Source of the DNA: Holophagaceae bacterium
Lineage (GTDB): Bacteria > Acidobacteriota > Holophagae > Holophagales > Holophagaceae
DNA length: 10,260 bases
Reading direction: 5' to 3'
Assembly: GCA_025355915.1 (NCBI GenBank)
Contig: JANXYT010000498.1
Location: 1-10,260 of the forward strand
Shown here: positions 6,483 through 10,260 of the stretch, piece by piece
Layout: each line of letters begins with the position of its first letter
Position numbering within the stretch: the first letter of the stretch is position 1
Notes under the pieces: model-generated
Seen by the model: the letters and a program-made list of their open reading frames with translations, nothing else
What the model was told of the DNA's origin: nothing
Databases searched by the model: none
Translations under genes and position numbers: made by a program

Positions 6483-7385
6483 TCAGGCTTCGTCCGGCTC
6501 CACAAAGAGGTGTTGGATCTGGGGAAAGCGATCGTGGAGGTCGCGCTCCAGGCCGTTGATGGCTGCCACCAACGCCGCACCGCTGGGCTGATCCCGGAAC
6601 TTCACCTGGAGGGCCACCATGAGGCGGTCGCTGCCCACGATGACGGCGACCAGGTTCAGCACATGCTCCACCGCCGGGTCCCCGTCGACCGCGGCTCGGA
6701 TCGCCGCCCGCAGGGCCAACGGTGGAGCCTCGTTCATCAGAAGACTCGTCACCTCCGTGCCCACGAACCCCGCCACGGCGATGAGCAGCAGCCCGATGGC
6801 CACGCTCCCGATGCCATCCCATAGGGGATCGCCGGTGAGCATGGTGAGCAGCACCGCGGCGAGGGCGAACACCAGCCCCACCAAGGCGGCGATGTCCTCC
6901 GCCACCACCACCACCAGTTCGGTGCTGCTGGATTGGCGCAGGTAGCGCAGAAGGGAACGGCCGCGACGCTCGGGTTCGGCTGCCCGAAGGGCCCCGCGGA
7001 GCGACCAGCCCTCCAGGGCGATGGCGAAGACGAGCAAGGCCACGGCCCAGCCCAGCTGGTGCGGCTGCTCGGGATGGCGAATCTTGTGGATGCCTTCCAC
7101 CAGAGAGTAGAGGCCACCCATGCTGAAGAGCAGCAGGGCCACCAGAAAGCTGGCCACGAAGGGCGCCTGGCCATGGCCCAGGGGATGCCTGGGGCTCGCG
7201 GGCTTGGCGCCCTGGCGCATGCCGAGGACGAGCAGCACCTGGTTGGCACAGTCCGCCGTGGAATGGATGGCCTCGGTCAGGAGACTCGAGCTTCCCGTCA
7301 AGAGGAAGACGCCGAACTTGGAGATGGCAATCCCGCCGTTGGCGGCAAGGGCGAGGGCGACGGCGCGGGTTGAACCGGAGGACAT
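6483..7385 (-). CDS. Cation diffusion facilitator (CDF) transporter, ZnT9-like subgroup
   Basis: The 300-residue protein has about six membrane segments (roughly 8-30, 32-56, 75-96, 111-127, 157-181, 190-210) and a C-terminal cytoplasmic domain (about 220-300). Family marks are TEAIHSTADCANQVLL (37-52), with H41 and D45 of the transport site in helix 2; the loop RHPLGHGQ (66-73); and DPLWDGIGSVAIGLLL (186-201). In helix 5 the usual HxxxD pair reads V160...D164 within AEDIAALVG, so the histidine is missing. That EDxAA pattern is, as I recall, typical of a ZnT9-like branch. CDF proteins export divalent metals, commonly Zn(II), in exchange for protons. The metal here is uncertain because of the altered site. 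The gene starts 17 bases after the stop of the OmpA-like gene and is probably the last gene of the accD operon, ending just before the CGCCAAG hairpin. Confidence 0.9.
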   Translation of the reverse strand: MSSGSTRAVALALAANGGIAISKFGVFLLTGSSSLLTEAIHSTADCANQVLLVLGMRQGAKPASPRHPLGHGQAPFVASFLVALLLFSMGGLYSLVEGIHKIRHPEQPHQLGWAVALLVFAIALEGWSLRGALRAAEPERRGRSLLRYLRQSSSTELVVVVAEDIAALVGLVFALAAVLLTMLTGDPLWDGIGSVAIGLLLIAVAGFVGTEVTSLLMNEAPPLALRAAIRAAVDGDPAVEHVLNLVAVIVGSDRLMVALQVKFRDQPSGAALVAAINGLERDLHDRFPQIQHLFVEPDEA

Positions 7386-7402
7386 GGACCCAGATTAGCC
7401 GG

Positions 7403-8071
7403 TCAGTCCCAGTGACGGATCCAGGTGGGATCGTACTGGCCTTCGGTCGTCCGCGGCTCGGTCTCCACCTGGACGGGTTCGATCCCCAGCGCCCGCAGGG
7501 CCCCCTGGAGCGAGTCGGCCCGCTGATTCTGAAGGGTGGCCTTGATGGCTTTGGTGGTCGGCACCTGAATGGCCCAGCGTCCTCCGGAGCCCCATTCCTG
7601 GACCCAGCCCTCCAGCTTCTTCAGGCCCGCCGGGCTGAGCTCCGCCTGCTGCGGCAGGAAGTAGAGGATCCCTTCGCGGGGTGGCGCCTCGGCAGGGACT
7701 CGTGGAGAGGACGCCACGGGAATCGGAGCGACATCCAGCCGCGGCGGCTCGGGCATCCACTTCAGTTCCTCCCGGGGGGCGAGGTCGCCTTTCATGGGGT
7801 AGGAGGAGGCCGTGGGCTCGAAGCGGGCCTCGGATTGATGGTCCTGGGCCACCGTCACCCAGAGGTGCCCGAGGGCGGTGACCTCGCCGGCCCGCTTGAC
7901 GATCAACCGATCGCCCACGCGAAGGCCGCGGTCCTGGCCGCCATCCAGACGGTAGATCCGATCTGCGGTTTCATAGGGAGGCGGGCCGCGGCGTTCCACG
8001 GCGACGACGTGAAGGGAGACCTGGGCGTGGAGCACACCGACTAGGCCGAGGCAGACCAGGAACCATCGCAT
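7403..8071 (-). CDS. Exported protein with degenerate OmpA-like C-terminal domain
   Basis: The protein has 222 residues. MRWFLVCLGLVGVLHAQ is a clear signal peptide with likely cleavage after A16. Residues about 22-100 form a small beta-rich module (IYRLDGGQDRGLRVGDRLIV at 39-58, then a strand-rich stretch to MKGDLAPRE). They recall the domain found in FlgT-like and other outer-membrane-associated proteins where a GLRVGDRL turn is common. A Pro-rich linker (107-132) leads to a region (134-216) with OmpA/MotB-like order: ILYFLPQQAELSPAGLKKLE, a short strand, then QNQRADSLQGALRALGIEP. The Arg of the peptidoglycan site is kept (R184), but the Asp expected in the preceding strand-loop is absent (VPTTKA at 170-175). 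Binding to peptidoglycan is therefore doubtful. It lies 33 bases downstream of folC and 17 upstream of the CDF gene, within a probable operon. Confidence 0.75.
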   Translation of the reverse strand: MRWFLVCLGLVGVLHAQVSLHVVAVERRGPPPYETADRIYRLDGGQDRGLRVGDRLIVKRAGEVTALGHLWVTVAQDHQSEARFEPTASSYPMKGDLAPREELKWMPEPPRLDVAPIPVASSPRVPAEAPPREGILYFLPQQAELSPAGLKKLEGWVQEWGSGGRWAIQVPTTKAIKATLQNQRADSLQGALRALGIEPVQVETEPRTTEGQYDPTWIRHWD

Positions 8072-8104
8072 GGGGTTCTCATCGGCACGCGGCGGTGGGG
8101 TCCC

Positions 8105-9334
8105 TTAGAACGGCCGGATGTCCAGGTCCCGAAGCAGGTCGCCGAGCAGGTAGAGCGACCCCGTCACCAGGCGGGGTGCCTCTGCCGGCGTCCGCAGCTG
8201 GGTCGAGGCCTGGCGGACGGTGAGCATGGGGGACTCAAGACCCCATGCCTTCCCGAGGGCCGGGGCTGCGGCGTACCGGGGGGCGTCCCCCTGTACGAAG
8301 GTCACCGACAAAGGACGCATCCGCTTCAGTTCCCGGGCCACGCCCGCGTGATCCTTGTCGCCCATGGCCCCGATGAAGAGATGCGGGCGGACGCCGCAGG
8401 CCAAGGCATGATCGGCCAGCACGCGGGCCCCGTCCGGATTGTGGGCGCCATCCATCCACACGCCGTCCAGGCCGGGCACCTTCCAAAGGCGGCCGGGCCA
8501 CTGCGCCGCCGCCACGCCGGACCAAAGAGGGTTGTCAGGAATCGGGAAACCCTCAGCCTGCAGCTGGCGCACCGCCTCGAAGGCCGTGGCGAGGTTGTCC
8601 AGCTGATGGAGCCCCGCCAGCCCCACCCGCTTCCCGTCCACCCGTGAATGATCCCAACGGATGTCTGCCGGCGGCAGGCGGGGCGCAGGATGCAGGCTGG
8701 GTTCGCAGGACAGCAGGGGACGGATCCAGTCGGGGTCAAGGGTTGGCCCCAGCACCAGAGGACGTCCCTCCCGGGCCGTGCAGAGCTTCTCCCGGGCGAT
8801 GGCCTCCCGGGTGTCACCCAAGTACTGCTGATGGTCCAGGCCGATGGTCGTCAGGACGCTGAGGATCGGGTTGGTGGCATTGGTGGCATCCCAGCGTCCG
8901 CCCATGCCCACCTCCACCAAGGCCACCTCCACCCCGGTCATCCGGAAGGCCGACAGCGCAGCGGCGATCATCAGCTCGAAGTAGGTGGCCCGCAGACCGG
9001 CCCGTTCCTCGGCCTCGAAGACCTCGCTTAGCAGCAGCTCCAGGGCCCCCTCGCCGATGGTTTCGCCGTCCACCCAGATGCGTTCGGTGACCTCCACCAG
9101 ATGGGGCGACGTGGTCCAGCCCACCACGAAGCCAGCGGCCTTGAGCATGTGGGCAAGGAAGGCACCGGTGCTCCCCTTGCCGTTGGTCCCTGCGATGAGT
9201 ACCACGGGGTAGCCCAGGTCCGGGCGGCCCAGGCCCTCCAGCAGCGCCTGGATGTTCTCGAGGCCGCACTTGATGCCGAAATGACCCCGCTCCTGGAGGC
9301 GCGGGAGGTAGACGGGCGTGAGGTCACCGTTCAT
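8105..9334 (-). CDS. folC: Bifunctional folylpolyglutamate synthase/dihydrofolate synthase
   Basis: The 409-residue protein belongs to the Mur ligase superfamily. It attaches glutamate to dihydropteroate and to folates using ATP, in the cytoplasm. Visible motifs are the P-loop GTNGKGS (49-55), TSPHL (75-79), EVGMGGRWDATN (141-152), TTIGLDH (162-168), REKLC with K183 as the probable carbamylated lysine, WPGRLW (279-284), DGAHNP (295-300) and TGSLYLLGDLL (391-401). All key residues are intact and the length is normal. I chose the ATG at 9334 because it overlaps the accD stop as TGATG and has AGGG four bases upstream. An ATG nine codons earlier (9361) would overlap accD by 28 bases and adds no conserved sequence. 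The overlap implies translational coupling to accD, an arrangement common to many bacteria. Confidence 0.95.
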   Translation of the reverse strand: MNGDLTPVYLPRLQERGHFGIKCGLENIQALLEGLGRPDLGYPVVLIAGTNGKGSTGAFLAHMLKAAGFVVGWTTSPHLVEVTERIWVDGETIGEGALELLLSEVFEAEERAGLRATYFELMIAAALSAFRMTGVEVALVEVGMGGRWDATNATNPILSVLTTIGLDHQQYLGDTREAIAREKLCTAREGRPLVLGPTLDPDWIRPLLSCEPSLHPAPRLPPADIRWDHSRVDGKRVGLAGLHQLDNLATAFEAVRQLQAEGFPIPDNPLWSGVAAAQWPGRLWKVPGLDGVWMDGAHNPDGARVLADHALACGVRPHLFIGAMGDKDHAGVARELKRMRPLSVTFVQGDAPRYAAAPALGKAWGLESPMLTVRQASTQLRTPAEAPRLVTGSLYLLGDLLRDLDIRPF

Positions 9335-10191
9335 CAATCCCTGGGCGTTGGTAACATCCACGCCAGGCAGGCGGCGATGAAATCCTTGAGGTGATCACGG
9401 GTGACCACCTTATCCACCATGCCGTGGGACTGGAGGAACTCGGACCGCTGGAAGCCGTCAGGAAGGCTCTGCTTGATGGTTTGTTCGATGACGCGGGGCC
9501 CGGCAAAGCCAATGAGGGCTTTGGGCTCGGCGATGTTCAGGTCGCCCAGCATCGCGTAGCTGGCGCTCACGCCCCCGGTGGTGGGATCCGTGAGGATGCT
9601 GAGGTAGGGCAGGCCCGCCTTGTCGAGCTTGGCGAGCGCGGCGCTCACCTTCGCCATCTGCATGAGGGACAAGGTGCCCTCCTGCATGCGGGCCCCGCCG
9701 CTGCAGCTGACGATGAGGAAGGCGCACTGCTTGGCCAGGGCCCGCTCGGCGCCCAGGCGCAGCTTCTCGCCCACCACGCTGCCCATGCTGGCGGCGAGGA
9801 AATCGAAGTTCATGATGGCCATCACCACGGCGTGCCCGGACAGCGTGCCTTCCACCACGACCACGGCATCCTCGGTCTGTCCGGCCTCGTCCAGCTTCTT
9901 CAGCTGGTCCTTGTAGCTCTTCATCGCCACGAAACCGAGAGGATCACCGCTCCGAAGGTTCCCGAACAGGGTCTTCCAGCCTACGTCCATCAGGTTCTCG
10001 AGCCGCTCATCCACGCCGATGCGGAAGTGGTAGCCGCACTTGGGGCAGACGTTGTGGGTGTTGACCAGCTCCTTGCGGTAGATCAGCTCCTTGCAAGCCT
10101 CGCACTTGATCCAGAGGCCCTCGGGAACGTGGATTGTCTTGGCTTCGACGGCGGTCTTCTGTTGGCGCTTCTTGACGAACCAGGACGACAT
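9334..10191 (-). CDS. accD: Acetyl-CoA carboxylase carboxyltransferase, beta subunit
   Basis: The 285-residue protein is the beta half of the carboxyltransferase that moves CO2 from biotin to acetyl-CoA, forming malonyl-CoA for fatty acid synthesis together with AccA. The N-terminal zinc ribbon is complete (C30, C33, C49, C52). The crotonase-fold domain follows, with MGSVVGEKL (136-144), SCSGGARMQEG (162-172), which forms the oxyanion-hole and CoA-binding region, DPTTGGVSAS (202-211) and GFAGPRVIEQT (228-238). The length is typical. The ATG is led by AGGAG five bases upstream. It starts 8 bases downstream of the stop of another minus-strand gene, and its own stop overlaps the folC start, so it is in the middle of an operon. 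No accA gene is within the window. Confidence 0.97.
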   Translation of the reverse strand: MSSWFVKKRQQKTAVEAKTIHVPEGLWIKCEACKELIYRKELVNTHNVCPKCGYHFRIGVDERLENLMDVGWKTLFGNLRSGDPLGFVAMKSYKDQLKKLDEAGQTEDAVVVVEGTLSGHAVVMAIMNFDFLAASMGSVVGEKLRLGAERALAKQCAFLIVSCSGGARMQEGTLSLMQMAKVSAALAKLDKAGLPYLSILTDPTTGGVSASYAMLGDLNIAEPKALIGFAGPRVIEQTIKQSLPDGFQRSEFLQSHGMVDKVVTRDHLKDFIAACLAWMLPTPRD

Positions 10192-10196
10192 GGGAG

Positions 10197-10201
10197 CTCC
10201 T
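10197..10201 (-). promoter_or_regulatory. Ribosome binding site of accD
   Basis: On the minus strand this reads AGGAG, five bases before the ATG at 10191. It overlaps the stop codon (10202-10200) of the upstream gene, which suggests the two are translated in tandem from one mRNA. Confidence 0.7.
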
Positions 10202-10260
10202 ACCGGCCCTTGGCCGGACCGTGCTTGAGGGCCTCGAAGAGACGGTCCAGCTCGCCTTCG
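10200..10260 (-). CDS. C-terminal end of an unidentified gene upstream of accD
   Basis: One frame reads without stop from the window edge to a TAG at 10202-10200 and gives the last 19 residues, EGELDRLFEALKHGPAKGR. The stop is 8 bases from the accD start, the same tight spacing as the rest of this operon, which is why I take it as real. The tail is too short and too plain (helical, basic end) to assign a family. Confidence 0.55.
   Translation of the reverse strand, partial: EGELDRLFEALKHGPAKGR

Noticed and set aside
9335..9361. Nine-codon upstream extension of folC
   Set aside because: It would overlap accD by 28 bases, while the ATG at 9334 makes the common TGATG coupling and has its own AGGG.

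Overview
The window is GC-rich, densely coded DNA with short gaps between genes. Most genes lie on the minus strand. Gene content and style fit a Gram-negative-type bacterium: periplasmic HtrA-type protease, OmpA-like envelope protein, Shine-Dalgarno-led starts and a coupled accD-folC pair. An Acidobacteriota member of the Holophaga/Geothrix kind is my best guess, but this rests on general resemblance and not on a marker gene.

Left part (1-3496). The N-terminal 201 residues of a fused B12-dependent acyl-CoA mutase (IcmF type) run off the left edge, cut inside the Walker A loop of its GTPase domain. Upstream of it on the same strand is a membrane-anchored TPR protein. Divergent from that is a secreted Deg1/HhoA-type serine protease with one PDZ domain, whose stop lies 1 base from the stop of the next, convergent gene.

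Middle (3498-6482). An SPFH/prohibitin-family protein with a TTG start and a strong ribosome binding site lies downstream of an exported DUF1573-like protein that has lost the family's cysteines. A 180-base divergent region with an AT-rich direct repeat and a probable leaderless promoter separates this pair from a plus-strand flavin reductase-like gene. The reductase gene and the next gene converge on a large hairpin built from CGCCAAG repeats and followed by seven T.

Right part (6483-10260). A probable minus-strand operon reads, in transcription order: the last 19 codons of an unidentified gene, accD (acetyl-CoA carboxylase beta), folC (folylpolyglutamate/dihydrofolate synthase, coupled by TGATG), an exported protein with a degenerate OmpA-like domain, and a cation diffusion facilitator. 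It combines fatty-acid and folate housekeeping with two envelope functions.

I found no CRISPR array, tRNA, rRNA, insertion sequence or phage gene. No gap between genes exceeds 300 bases. Nothing here amounts to a clear undescribed multi-gene system. The most interesting items are the CGCCAAG hairpin, the regulatory-looking 5520-5699 region, and the domains that have lost their signature residues (DUF1573-like, OmpA-like, CDF).
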